A program made the position numbers and the translations under genes. From Heliomarina baculiformis (GTDB taxonomy: Bacteria; Pseudomonadota; Alphaproteobacteria; Rhodobacterales; Rhodobacteraceae), in NCBI RefSeq assembly GCF_019966545.1, contig NZ_JAIMIC010000002.1, positions 62,001 through 126,000 of the forward strand: a DNA stretch of 64,000 bases, read 5' to 3'. The notes under the pieces were generated by a model. That model was not told the origin of the DNA, searched no databases, and saw nothing but the letters and a program-made list of their open reading frames with translations. Positions 26,712 to 35,126 of this stretch are shown here, in pieces (the stretch's first letter is position 1; each line of letters begins with the position of its first letter).

Positions 26712-27533
26712 TCAGATCGCGACTGGCCCGGTAGCGTTCAGGATTTCCCGCGCTACCGAATAGACCGTCGACAAAGAAGTCTTTGGATTGTCCGGGGAAG
26801 GTTTGCCCTCAAGCCGGATGGAGAAGTCCAGCGCATTCGACCGGACTGTGTATTCGTGAATGTTTCCTGGCGCCTGCGGATCTGCGATCATCTTGACCCG
26901 GGTGGCCTCGAATCCCGCGCCGGCAAGGGCGATAGTCGCCGCGACATTGGCATTCTTGGGATACTCGCGCGCGGCCTCACGGGCGCTGCCTTCGTAGAAA
27001 ATTTCGGCTGTTTCGAGTCCGGCAAGATCAAGTTTCTTTTCGGCAGGGGTGCCCTGCCAAGCCTGTGGCGGCTTGCGGGAAATATAGGTCACTTCCAGCC
27101 CGCCAGAAAGCCGGGCGGCGGCCAGCATATCGATCCCGCCGACCGCGCCGGGCACGATGCGCAGCAGCGCTCCGCCCGTCTTGGCCGCGTCATGCACTGC
27201 GGCTTCCGTCTCTCCATCAGCAAGCGCCCCGACGGATACGAGTACACCGTCAATCCCGGCCTCAAGGCAACGCAAGAGGCTTTCACGCACGGCGTCATGC
27301 GTTGCGACCTCGACAACCAGATCCGGTTTCCCATCGATCAGCGCCTCGACCGAGCCATGAACGTGCAAGCTGCCGCCAAGCTTTTCCGCCGATGCGGACA
27401 GCTTGTCCTTTGCGCGATCTTCCGCGCCGGGACGGGCCAGAATATCCAGCCTGTCCAACACCAGCCCCTGCTCGGCAAGAATGCCAAGCAGAGAGGTGGC
27501 AATATTGCCGTATCCGATCAGCGCGAGACGCAT
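26712..27533 (-). CDS. L-aspartate dehydrogenase-like NAD(P) oxidoreductase
   Basis: 273 residues. The Rossmann N-terminus LALIGYGNIATSLL, the central VPGAVGGIDMLAAAR and the YPKNANVAATIALAG segment are those of the L-aspartate dehydrogenase family (NadX type). NadX genes usually sit with nadA/nadC or nadB; here the gene is buried in an aromatic-degradation operon between a ThDP enzyme and an aldehyde dehydrogenase, with overlapping start and stop codons on one side. It more likely acts on an amino or imino acid formed in the pathway than in NAD synthesis. That is inference. Confidence 0.85.
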   Translation of the reverse strand: MRLALIGYGNIATSLLGILAEQGLVLDRLDILARPGAEDRAKDKLSASAEKLGGSLHVHGSVEALIDGKPDLVVEVATHDAVRESLLRCLEAGIDGVLVSVGALADGETEAAVHDAAKTGGALLRIVPGAVGGIDMLAAARLSGGLEVTYISRKPPQAWQGTPAEKKLDLAGLETAEIFYEGSAREAAREYPKNANVAATIALAGAGFEATRVKMIADPQAPGNIHEYTVRSNALDFSIRLEGKPSPDNPKTSLSTVYSVAREILNATGPVAI

Positions 27534-29239
27534 CAGTCGGCCTTTCCGGCGGCGCCAGCAGGCGGACCGGCAAAAGCTTGTGCAAAAGGACCGATAGCAA
27601 TCATATCGACTTCGATCAGGACCGGGCCTTCGCGTTCGATGGCCGCATCCAGAACGCCTGCGAATTCTGCGGTATCCGACACTTTCATGTGCGGCATGCC
27701 CACGGACTGGCAGAGCAATTCGAAGTCGGGCGTGTTAAGTGCCGAATAGTGCCGCCGACCGCTATATTGCGCATCCTGAATGTTCTGGATTACGCCATAG
27801 GCTGCGTCGTTCATCAGCACGTAGACCAGAGGGCAGTTTTCCTGCACCGCGGTTATCAACTCGGCAATCCCAAGTTGCGCGCCACCATCACCCAGCAGCG
27901 TGATCGCCTTGGGCCCTTCCGAGGCAAGTGCCGCACCGATCCCCATTGAAATACCCTGTCCGATACCGCCGCCAAGGGCGTGGACGCCAAGTTTCGGGTC
28001 GGCGATCTGCACGTAGCGATTGCCAAAAGTCGAATTGGAAATTGTCACGTCCCGAACCCAGGGGTGGCGACCGTTGAAAACCTTCTCGAGCAGGACATCC
28101 GCCACGACGTGGTAAGGCCCAAGCCGCTGGCGCAATGCACCTTCGGCCAGTGCGCGCGCGGTCGAGATTTCATGCGGCAGGTTCGGATCGGTATCGAGCG
28201 TTTCCGGCAGGCGATCAAGCAGACGCTGTAATGTGTCCGCCGCATCGCCATGAACGAACAGCTCAACAGGGTAGTTGCGCCCGCCCTGGCTTGCCTCGGC
28301 GTCGATCTGGCAGATCGGCGGCAGCGCCATGTTGTTATCCTTGGTTTCGTTTCCGCGCAGGCGCGAGCCGACCACCAGCATGAGATCGCAGGACTGGAAA
28401 AGCTGTTCCGACTGCGGGGTCATGTTGAACGCCCCAAGCGTCGCCTTGTGATCCTCGGGGACGACCGCACGGCCGTTGGTCGAAGTGACGGCGCCAAAGC
28501 CGCGATTGACGAGTTCCAGCGCCTGTTCCGATGCGCCCCGCGCACCACCGCCCAGCCAGATCATCGGCCGTTTCGCTTGAAGCACACGCTCGGCCAGCGC
28601 CTCGATAGCAGCGTCGCTGGCAAATGGACGGGTGATCGCGGGCCAACCGGCATGCTTTGTGCCGGAAATCAGACTGCGTTGAATGTCGACCGGAATTTCA
28701 AGGCTGACCGGACCGGAGGGCGCGGAAAGTGCGGCAGACACGGCGGCCTGCATGACACCCATCGCGGCATGCGGATCCCAGATCCGGAAAACCTGCTTGG
28801 ACATGCCCTGCAGCATTTCGCGCTGCTTGGGAACATCATGGATCGGCGCACGGTCGCGATCGGCGAACTTCAGGTCCACCTGTGTCGTGATGTGCAACAG
28901 CGGCGTGCCCGCCGTCAGCGCCTCGACCTGTCCACCGGCCGCGTTGCCCGCCGCCGTGCCCGTCGAAGTCATCACGACACCAAGCTGCCCGGTCACCCGC
29001 GCATGGGCATCGGCCATGTTCATCGCACCGGCCTCGCCCCGGGCGGGGACGAAACGGATCCGTCCCTGTTCCGCAAGCGCGTCGAGGATCGGCATGTTGT
29101 GGATGGAAATGACACCGAAAACCGTGGTTACGCCAAGATCCGCAAGCGCACGGGCAATCTGGTCGCCCACGATTTCGGCGCGGACCGGATCGACCTCGGT
29201 GGGTTCAAATGAATCGGGATATGCCGCCAGAGATTTCAA
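27533..29239 (-). CDS. Thiamine diphosphate-dependent enzyme, acetolactate synthase/benzoylformate decarboxylase superfamily
   Basis: 568 residues with three domains: pyrimidine-binding (about 25-190) with the catalytic Glu in ARGEAGAMNMADAHAR, a central domain, and the diphosphate-binding domain with LLGDGGAQLGIAELITA and the Mg ligand Asn in VLMNDAAYG. The reaction could be decarboxylation of a 2-oxo acid or carboligation. The start is a TTG at 29239 behind CAGGAG with 6-nt spacing, which makes a 35-bp overlap with the SDR gene upstream. No closer family assignment is safe. Confidence 0.88.
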   Translation of the reverse strand: MKSLAAYPDSFEPTEVDPVRAEIVGDQIARALADLGVTTVFGVISIHNMPILDALAEQGRIRFVPARGEAGAMNMADAHARVTGQLGVVMTSTGTAAGNAAGGQVEALTAGTPLLHITTQVDLKFADRDRAPIHDVPKQREMLQGMSKQVFRIWDPHAAMGVMQAAVSAALSAPSGPVSLEIPVDIQRSLISGTKHAGWPAITRPFASDAAIEALAERVLQAKRPMIWLGGGARGASEQALELVNRGFGAVTSTNGRAVVPEDHKATLGAFNMTPQSEQLFQSCDLMLVVGSRLRGNETKDNNMALPPICQIDAEASQGGRNYPVELFVHGDAADTLQRLLDRLPETLDTDPNLPHEISTARALAEGALRQRLGPYHVVADVLLEKVFNGRHPWVRDVTISNSTFGNRYVQIADPKLGVHALGGGIGQGISMGIGAALASEGPKAITLLGDGGAQLGIAELITAVQENCPLVYVLMNDAAYGVIQNIQDAQYSGRRHYSALNTPDFELLCQSVGMPHMKVSDTAEFAGVLDAAIEREGPVLIEVDMIAIGPFAQAFAGPPAGAAGKAD

Positions 29240-29996
29240 CTTGTGCTCCTGTGATAAAGGACGCGGCAGGCGAGGCGAGAAACGCGAGCAGTCGCGCAGC
29301 CTCGTCCGGTTTTCCGAGCCGCCCCATTGGGATGTTCTTGTTCTTTGCGAGATCGGCGTACCATGCCTCTCGCGTCTGGTTCTTGTCGTCGCGCGCCTCG
29401 AAACGGCGCTGCCATTGATTGCTGTCGATCAGCCCCACCAGGATCGAGTTTACCCGGATGTCGGGCGCCAGTTCGCGGGCCAGTGACTTCAGCAGGTTCT
29501 GTATCCCGGCACGCGCCGAGGAGGTGCAGACCATATGCGGTTCCGGTTGCAGGGCGAGCAGTGAATTGGTGGCGACGATCGCGCCGCTGCCGCTTGCCGC
29601 GAGCATTTCTTGAAACGCGCGGATCGGGCGGATCTGGCTGAAATACTTCAGCTCCAGCTCTTGCCGCCATGCTTCGTCTGTGGTGTCGGCAAAGGTCGAG
29701 ACGCGTCCCTGTCCGGCATTGTTGATCAGCGCCACTGCGCCGCCGAACCTGTCTTCGACAGCCTTTGCAAAACCGTTGACCTGTTCTTCCTGTAGCACAT
29801 CGACCGCTTGTGCGAATACGCGGTCGACACCAAACGTGTCGGCAAACTCGGCCGCAACCTTGTCGAGCCGTTCGGCCCCACGGGCGCAGATCGCGACTTG
29901 CGCACCCTCTTCGAGCAGCAGCCGCGCTGTGGCAAGCCCGATGCCCGAAGAGCCGCCGGTGACGACAACAGGTTTATCTTTCAGTCCAAGGTGCAT
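29205..29996 (-). CDS. SDR-fold protein lacking the YxxxK catalytic pair
   Basis: 263 residues. The cofactor loop TGGSSGIGLA and NNAG are present, and the C-terminus SFITGAQVEISGG is normal. At the active site, however, the expected YxxxK reads TSSAR in the segment PHMVCTSSARAGI, so Tyr is Thr and Lys is Arg. Related sequences with this change exist in proteobacterial catabolic clusters. It may have altered chemistry or act on substrates in another way. It lies 3 bp after the extradiol dioxygenase gene and overlaps the ThDP gene. Confidence 0.85.
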   Translation of the reverse strand: MHLGLKDKPVVVTGGSSGIGLATARLLLEEGAQVAICARGAERLDKVAAEFADTFGVDRVFAQAVDVLQEEQVNGFAKAVEDRFGGAVALINNAGQGRVSTFADTTDEAWRQELELKYFSQIRPIRAFQEMLAASGSGAIVATNSLLALQPEPHMVCTSSARAGIQNLLKSLARELAPDIRVNSILVGLIDSNQWQRRFEARDDKNQTREAWYADLAKNKNIPMGRLGKPDEAARLLAFLASPAASFITGAQVEISGGISRFI

Positions 29997-29999
29997 GCG

Positions 30000-30932
30000 T
30001 CACTCGGCGTTCGAGGGCGGAAACCCGGGATCGGGACGGCCCATCATGACGGCCCGTTGCGCCGGTGTGGGGGGGCCTGCGGTCATCCACTGGTCCATCT
30101 TCTCCGGGTCGTCGCGTGGCCAGACCTGCGCCTCGTGCGTTGCTTCGTCGATCTGCTGAACTTCCGAGGTGAATTCGATCACAAAGCCCGAGGGCGATAC
30201 GAAATAGGCGAACGGGTTGTCGCCCGGTCCATGACGACCCGGACCCCATGACGGGACCTGACCCTTTTGCTTCATCCGCCCGATGCCGCGCATGAAATCG
30301 TTCAGCGAGGCCATTTCAAAGGCCACGTGGTTCACGCTTGCATAGGGAGCGCGGACCAGCGCGATGCAATGGTGGTCAACAGTTTCCATGTCCTGTGCAG
30401 ACCGCAGGAAAACCATCTGGTCGGCGGAATAATCGGACACGCGAAAGCCGAGGACGTCACCATACCACGCTTCGGTCGCTTCCATATCGGGTGTGTTCAG
30501 CACGCAATGGGTCACCTTCCGGGGGTAGGCGAACTTGGTCTCGCGCTCGACCGGTTCCAGATCAGTGGTGAACCGCAGCCGACGGAAATCGGGATCGAGC
30601 ATCTCGAACCCGTACCCGCCGATGGCATCGTCGAACACCGCGGGGGTGCCAAGCACATGCGCGCCTTTTTCAACGACCTGTGCGTGCAGCGCATCCATCG
30701 ACGCCCGGTCGGGCATTCCAAGATGGATGTATTCCACGCCGTAATTGTCGCCATCCTTTAACGCATAGATGAAGGGCTCTTTACCCGTGCCGGCCAGATA
30801 GACTATGCCTTCTTCTTCCTTGGCAATCTCAAGGCCCCAGTCGTTGACGTAAAAGTTCTTGGTGGCCGTCATGCCCGGCGCGCGCATCACGATGCCGCGC
30901 AGATGACTGACCCGTACCATATCGGCACTCAT
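30000..30932 (-). CDS. Type I extradiol ring-cleavage dioxygenase (VOC superfamily)
   Basis: 310 residues from the ATG at 30932, behind AGAGGAGAC; the gene overlaps the hydrolase upstream by 4 bp. Two repeated VOC domains. The C-terminal one holds the Fe(II) ligands His142 (THCVLN), His202 (NHVAFE) and Glu253 (VIEFTSE), and the conserved second-sphere residues His187/188 and His234 (GRHGPGDNPFAYF), as in 2,3-dihydroxybiphenyl dioxygenase. It should cleave a catechol next to the two hydroxyls. With the hydrolase gene beside it the product is probably a ring-opened diketo acid. Confidence 0.92.
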   Translation of the reverse strand: MSADMVRVSHLRGIVMRAPGMTATKNFYVNDWGLEIAKEEEGIVYLAGTGKEPFIYALKDGDNYGVEYIHLGMPDRASMDALHAQVVEKGAHVLGTPAVFDDAIGGYGFEMLDPDFRRLRFTTDLEPVERETKFAYPRKVTHCVLNTPDMEATEAWYGDVLGFRVSDYSADQMVFLRSAQDMETVDHHCIALVRAPYASVNHVAFEMASLNDFMRGIGRMKQKGQVPSWGPGRHGPGDNPFAYFVSPSGFVIEFTSEVQQIDEATHEAQVWPRDDPEKMDQWMTAGPPTPAQRAVMMGRPDPGFPPSNAE

Positions 30933-31783
30933 TGAACCGTCTCCTCTTTCTTGTCGCTGCAAGGTTCCTCGTTCGTGCTCTCAAGGCAGGACAGGATGAC
31001 CCTGGATAATTCTGCCGGGGTCTCGACATGCAGCGCATGCCCGCTCCCGGAAATCTCGGTGATCGGCGCACCGCCAAGGGCGGCCGAAGCAAGCTCACTC
31101 TGGATACGCGGGGTGACGACATCGCCATCTCCCCAGATGATTTGGGTCGGGCAGCGGATCTCTTTCAGGTTTTTTACCAGTTGACCGGAGGCCAGCATGC
31201 GAACCGCTTGCCCGTAACCGGGCTGTTTCACCGAAGCCATAGCGTCGATGACGCGTTCGCGGGCTTCGGGTTTTCCATCCGGATCGGCCAGCAGGCGCGG
31301 GCCGCGTTTTTCGGCAAAGGCGCGCGCGCCGAGGTCGTCCAGTTCCGCCAAGCGGGCTGCCGCTGCATCCGACAGCTTGCCGCCGGGGTCCTGACCATGC
31401 CCACAGGCACAGGCACCCAAGATCATCTCTGTCACGCGCGCGGGGTAAAGCGCCGCGAATTTGGCCGCCATCAGCGTGCCAAGCGAGTGGCCGAGCAGCG
31501 TCACCCTATCAAGGCAAAGCGCGTCCAGAAATCGCCCAAGCGCCTTGGCATAATCACTTTCGACTGGCCAGTCGGCACCAAGAGGCTCCGATGCCCCATA
31601 GCCCGGCGCGTTCCACGCGATTACGTCCCAGTCTTCCGGGAGTTCGGCCAGCAGCGGTGAAAAGCTTTCGGCATTCGAACCGATGCCGTGCAGGCAGACG
31701 AGCCGCCGCCCATGACCCGTACGCCGCCAATAGCTGATACCGGCGATGGTGTCATGGACAACAGAAGGGGGCAGGGCGGACAT
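30929..31783 (-). CDS. Alpha/beta hydrolase, probable C-C bond (meta-cleavage product) hydrolase
   Basis: 284 residues with a full triad: nucleophile Ser100 in LGHSLG, Asp in WGDGD (about 221) and His249 in SGSGHALH. The oxyanion region is CLHGIGSNAESF. Proximity to the extradiol dioxygenase and the single-domain size fit BphD/MhpC-type hydrolases that split the ring-opened product into a short acid and a dienoate. A role as an ester hydrolase or lactonase cannot be excluded. Confidence 0.85.
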   Translation of the reverse strand: MSALPPSVVHDTIAGISYWRRTGHGRRLVCLHGIGSNAESFSPLLAELPEDWDVIAWNAPGYGASEPLGADWPVESDYAKALGRFLDALCLDRVTLLGHSLGTLMAAKFAALYPARVTEMILGACACGHGQDPGGKLSDAAAARLAELDDLGARAFAEKRGPRLLADPDGKPEARERVIDAMASVKQPGYGQAVRMLASGQLVKNLKEIRCPTQIIWGDGDVVTPRIQSELASAALGGAPITEISGSGHALHVETPAELSRVILSCLESTNEEPCSDKKEETVQ

Positions 31784-31786
31784 GGC

Positions 31787-32662
31787 TTAGTGATCCTCGC
31801 GCACGAGGTAGTGCAGCACGCGCTTTTCGACTGCCGCGACGGCGAAGTAGAGCGCGATACCGATGACGGTCAAAAGGAAGATGGCGTTAAAGACCATCGC
31901 CGTATTTGCCTGTCCTTCGCCGTAGCTGATGAGGAAGCCAAGACCGGTGTTGCCACCAACAAGCTCACCTACGGTGACACCGATCACGGCCAGCGTCGCG
32001 CCGATGCGCAGACCTGCAAACAGGTTGGGAAGCGAGGAGGGCACCTCGATCTTGCGGAAGATCGTCAGCCGGTTCATCGAATAGACCCGGGCGAGGTTCA
32101 CAAGATCGCGGTCGACGGTCTTCATGGATTGCAGCACGTTCACGAGGATCGGGAAGAACACGATCAACACGGTGACGAGCAGCTTGGGGATGGCGTTATA
32201 GCCGAACCACATGATGAATAGCGGGGCAAAGGCGACCTTCGGCGCGATTTGCAGCGCAAGAATATAGGGGGACAGAACCCGCTCCCACAGGCTCGACAGC
32301 CCGAGGAGATATCCCGACGCCGCGCCAAGCAGCCCGCCAAGGGCAAACCCGACCAGCGCCGAGATCAAGGTCGACATGAAGTGCCCCATCAGGTTTTCGC
32401 GCTGCATCATGCGCCCGAACTCTTCAAGACAGTTGCTGAAGGTCGGGATGATATAGCGAGGCACGTCCAGCAGGGGGGGCAGAAATTCCCAGATCGCGAG
32501 AAACACGAGACCTACACCGATCATGGCGAGGATTTCCGTGCGCGACCCGGAACCCGCAGTCAGTTTCTTGAACGGGTTTGCCATCTTGCTGCCTTTGTGG
32601 ACGGGGGCACCGGAGGAAATCTCCGGCGCGCCATTTTTCAGGGATGCACTCGTGTCGGCCAT
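31787..32662 (-). CDS. ABC transporter permease (SsuC/TauC type)
   Basis: About 291 residues from the ATG at 32662 (ribosome site GGAG overlapping the upstream stop). After a hydrophilic 45-residue N-terminus there are about six membrane helices, with the binding-protein-dependent transport signature around LVNLARVYSMNRLTIFRKIEVPSSLPNLFAGLRIG (core EAA-like loop near 190). Members import sulfonates, nitrate, pyrimidine precursors or aromatic acids such as phthalate. It couples to the ATPase and binding protein genes directly upstream. Confidence 0.9.
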   Translation of the reverse strand: MADTSASLKNGAPEISSGAPVHKGSKMANPFKKLTAGSGSRTEILAMIGVGLVFLAIWEFLPPLLDVPRYIIPTFSNCLEEFGRMMQRENLMGHFMSTLISALVGFALGGLLGAASGYLLGLSSLWERVLSPYILALQIAPKVAFAPLFIMWFGYNAIPKLLVTVLIVFFPILVNVLQSMKTVDRDLVNLARVYSMNRLTIFRKIEVPSSLPNLFAGLRIGATLAVIGVTVGELVGGNTGLGFLISYGEGQANTAMVFNAIFLLTVIGIALYFAVAAVEKRVLHYLVREDH

Positions 32663-32664
32663 TT

Positions 32665-33657
32665 TCACTCCGTTGGTGCTGCGAACTGGTTGTCGTAGTA
32701 TTCCTCGGTGGCGAGCGTCTCGTTGACGATTCCGTTCTCAAGATAGAAATCGGCAACGGCGGTCATCCGTTCGGGATCGATCATGCCAAGCTTGGCCATG
32801 TCCGGGGTGGCATAGACGAGCTCGGTATAGCGCTTCATGATGTCTTCCAGCATCGCGGCCTTGCCTTCGAACTGCGGAATGTTGTCAGCCAGCAGCTTGG
32901 AGGAGCCTTCCGGGTCTTCCATCACGTCGCGCATGCCCTGCAGCGTCGCCTGAACAAAGGAGCGGACCACTTCGGGACGTTCCTCGATCATTTCGTCCGA
33001 CGCGATAATCGCCTGCGCCATTGCCGGGAAGAGATCGTTGATCGGCACGATCGTCAGGTCGATGCCGGCGCCTTCAATCGCGGCGGCCCAGTCGGGCGTA
33101 CCCGAGATCGCGTCGAGATCGCCGGAGATCATCAGCTGGACCATGCCTGCCGGACCAACGGCCTGGATATTCGCATCGTCCTTGGTCATGTCGGCAGAAG
33201 CGAGCGCTGCGAGCAGGTTGTAATAGGTGGTGTCTTGGAATGCCATGACGCCGATATTCAGACCCTTGAGGCCAGCCACATCGGTCGCGCCACTGTCTTT
33301 GCGGATGACCAGCTGCGTCAGGGCTTTGCCGCCAAGAACGGCCACGGCTTTGACGTCCAGACCGTTGGGACGGATGATAATCGGCGTGTCGCCGATGCCG
33401 CCGCCAAGGTCCGAGTTGCCTACAGCGACCTGCTTGGCGACGTCCGCGCCGCCCTTGCCGATGGCCCAGCTTACATCAAGCCCGGCATCTTCGTAGTAAC
33501 CCTTTACACGGGCAACCTGAAACGGGGTGAACGCCGGCAGGAAGTCCGGGGCCGGGAACAGGTAGCTGACTTTTTCCTGTGCATATGAGGCGGCCGGAAT
33601 GGTCGCCAGCACGGTAGCGGCTGCGATTGTCGCCGCCTTTACAAATCCAAAACGCAT
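32665..33657 (-). CDS. ABC transporter substrate-binding protein (NMT1/THI5/SsuA-like)
   Basis: 330 residues with a signal peptide (positively charged start, hydrophobic stretch, AASYAQ cleavage region near 25). KVSYLFPAPDFLPAFTPFQVARVKGYYEDAGLDV, of which only the type is diagnostic, is the entry of NMT1-like periplasmic proteins, and GGGIGDTPIIIR marks the ligand cleft. Expected ligand: the aromatic or heteroaromatic acid degraded by this operon. It is flanked by its ATPase and permease. Confidence 0.9.
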   Translation of the reverse strand: MRFGFVKAATIAAATVLATIPAASYAQEKVSYLFPAPDFLPAFTPFQVARVKGYYEDAGLDVSWAIGKGGADVAKQVAVGNSDLGGGIGDTPIIIRPNGLDVKAVAVLGGKALTQLVIRKDSGATDVAGLKGLNIGVMAFQDTTYYNLLAALASADMTKDDANIQAVGPAGMVQLMISGDLDAISGTPDWAAAIEGAGIDLTIVPINDLFPAMAQAIIASDEMIEERPEVVRSFVQATLQGMRDVMEDPEGSSKLLADNIPQFEGKAAMLEDIMKRYTELVYATPDMAKLGMIDPERMTAVADFYLENGIVNETLATEEYYDNQFAAPTE

Positions 33658-33681
33658 TTACTTCTCCTTGTTGGACGGCCT

Positions 33682-34461
33682 TCAGGCCGCTTCGTTTTCT
33701 AGGTGCAACGTGTCGAACAGCCGTTTGACGTAGACGCCGGTCTGGGCCTCCATCGAACGGGCAAGGGGGTCGCGGCGGTTGCCAAGTTCGATGGCGAATT
33801 CGTCGACGACGGTGCCGGGGCGCCCTGACATGACGACAACCCGGTCGGCCATGATAACGGCTTCGTTCAGGTCATGGGTGATCAGCACGCAGGTCACGCC
33901 AGCCTCGGCGATGGTGCGGGCAAAATGGCGCTGAAGGACAAGTTTGGTCTGCGCATCGAGTGCGGAAAACGGTTCGTCCAGAAGGATGATGTCGGGTTCG
34001 ATTACTAACGTCCGGGCCAATGCCGCGCGCTGACGCATCCCGCCGGAAAGCTGGTGCGGATAATGTTCGGCGAACTCGGCCAGCTTCATGCGGTCAAGTT
34101 CCTGCATGGCCCGTTCCCGGCGCTCGGCACGGCTGAACTTGCGCTCTTCCAACCCGAACTCGACATTCTTGACGATGTTGCGCCAGGGCAGCAGCAGGTC
34201 TTTCTGCAGCATGAAACCGACTTCGGGACGGGTGCCGGTCACTTCGTCACCGTTAATCAGAACCTGCCCCGAACTGGTGCCATAAAGGCCGGAGACCATG
34301 TTCAGAATGGTGGACTTGCCACAGCCCGACGGGCCGACGACGGCAACCAGTTCACCGGCGCCCACGGAAAAGCTCATGTCCTCGACGGCGGTGACGGAAT
34401 TGCCCGTATTGCGGTCGGTAAAGACCTTGGTGATGTTCCGAAGTTCAAGGCTTGAGGTCAT
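33682..34461 (-). CDS. ABC transporter ATP-binding protein (SsuB/TauB type)
   Basis: 259 residues from the ATG at 34461; a 63-codon upstream extension is not like the family and overlaps the neighbouring gene. Walker A is GPSGCGKST, the signature motif LSGGMRQRAALAR, Walker B IILLDEPFSALD, and the switch His is in LITHDLNEAV. Together with the next two genes it makes one complete importer. Confidence 0.93.
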   Translation of the reverse strand: MTSSLELRNITKVFTDRNTGNSVTAVEDMSFSVGAGELVAVVGPSGCGKSTILNMVSGLYGTSSGQVLINGDEVTGTRPEVGFMLQKDLLLPWRNIVKNVEFGLEERKFSRAERRERAMQELDRMKLAEFAEHYPHQLSGGMRQRAALARTLVIEPDIILLDEPFSALDAQTKLVLQRHFARTIAEAGVTCVLITHDLNEAVIMADRVVVMSGRPGTVVDEFAIELGNRRDPLARSMEAQTGVYVKRLFDTLHLENEAA

Positions 34462-34490
34462 GGGGTTTCCCTGTCTTTGCGGAGTTGTTT

Positions 34491-35126
34491 TCAGTTCCAG
34501 AGGTAGCCGTAGAGGCGGATCTGGGGCAGCAGGCGCGCCATCGGATTGCCCGACCCGTCGCCAAAACGCACATGCCGTAGCCAGGTGCGTCCGTGAATTT
34601 CCATACCGGTCGCGGTCACCCGCGACCCGAAGTGCGTCGCATCTGCCCACAACCCGCCAAGCGCGTCAGTCTGTTCAAGGCTGACCGGCCCGTCAAAGCA
34701 GGTATCGGCGCAGGAAAGCGACCCAAGCACCTGCATGTTGTCGAGAAAGGCGGTACTGGCGATACGTGCCTTGTTGAGCACCAGCGCCCCCCAGAATTCA
34801 GTTTTGGAGAGCGTCAGGTTGCCGCTGATCCGGGCCTCGTCGAGCCTGAGATCGGTGCCGAACCGGCTGTCCTGTGCAGAGAGCTGCGATTGAAAGGTGC
34901 AGCCCCGGAACCAGCTCAGCCCCAGCGTCGTGCAGCGATCCAGCAGAACTGCGCCTTCGAACACGGAACCCGACAGGTCGAACCCGCAAAGCTCGCGTCC
35001 CCGAAGGTCAAGCTCACCGCTGACGCGATGCCCGCGAAGATCCACTGCGACCTTCGGCTCGAACGGCGCGGTCAGGGCGGCAATCACCGCCTCCGGCTCG
35101 ATCGGGGTGAGGGCCGCGTCTTTCAT
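34491..35126 (-). CDS. Pentapeptide-repeat-like beta-helix protein
   Basis: 211 residues without signal or membrane segment. From residue 28 the sequence shows repeating five-residue turns with Leu or Phe in the centre (VDLRG, ELDLRG, FDLSG, VFEGA, LRLDEARISG, LTLSK, LVLNKARI), suggesting a quadrilateral beta-helix. It starts with overlap of the Rieske oxygenase stop and is followed by the ABC importer, so it belongs to the operon. Function unknown; a scaffold or a partner of the oxygenase is possible. Confidence 0.7.
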   Translation of the reverse strand: MKDAALTPIEPEAVIAALTAPFEPKVAVDLRGHRVSGELDLRGRELCGFDLSGSVFEGAVLLDRCTTLGLSWFRGCTFQSQLSAQDSRFGTDLRLDEARISGNLTLSKTEFWGALVLNKARIASTAFLDNMQVLGSLSCADTCFDGPVSLEQTDALGGLWADATHFGSRVTATGMEIHGRTWLRHVRFGDGSGNPMARLLPQIRLYGYLWN

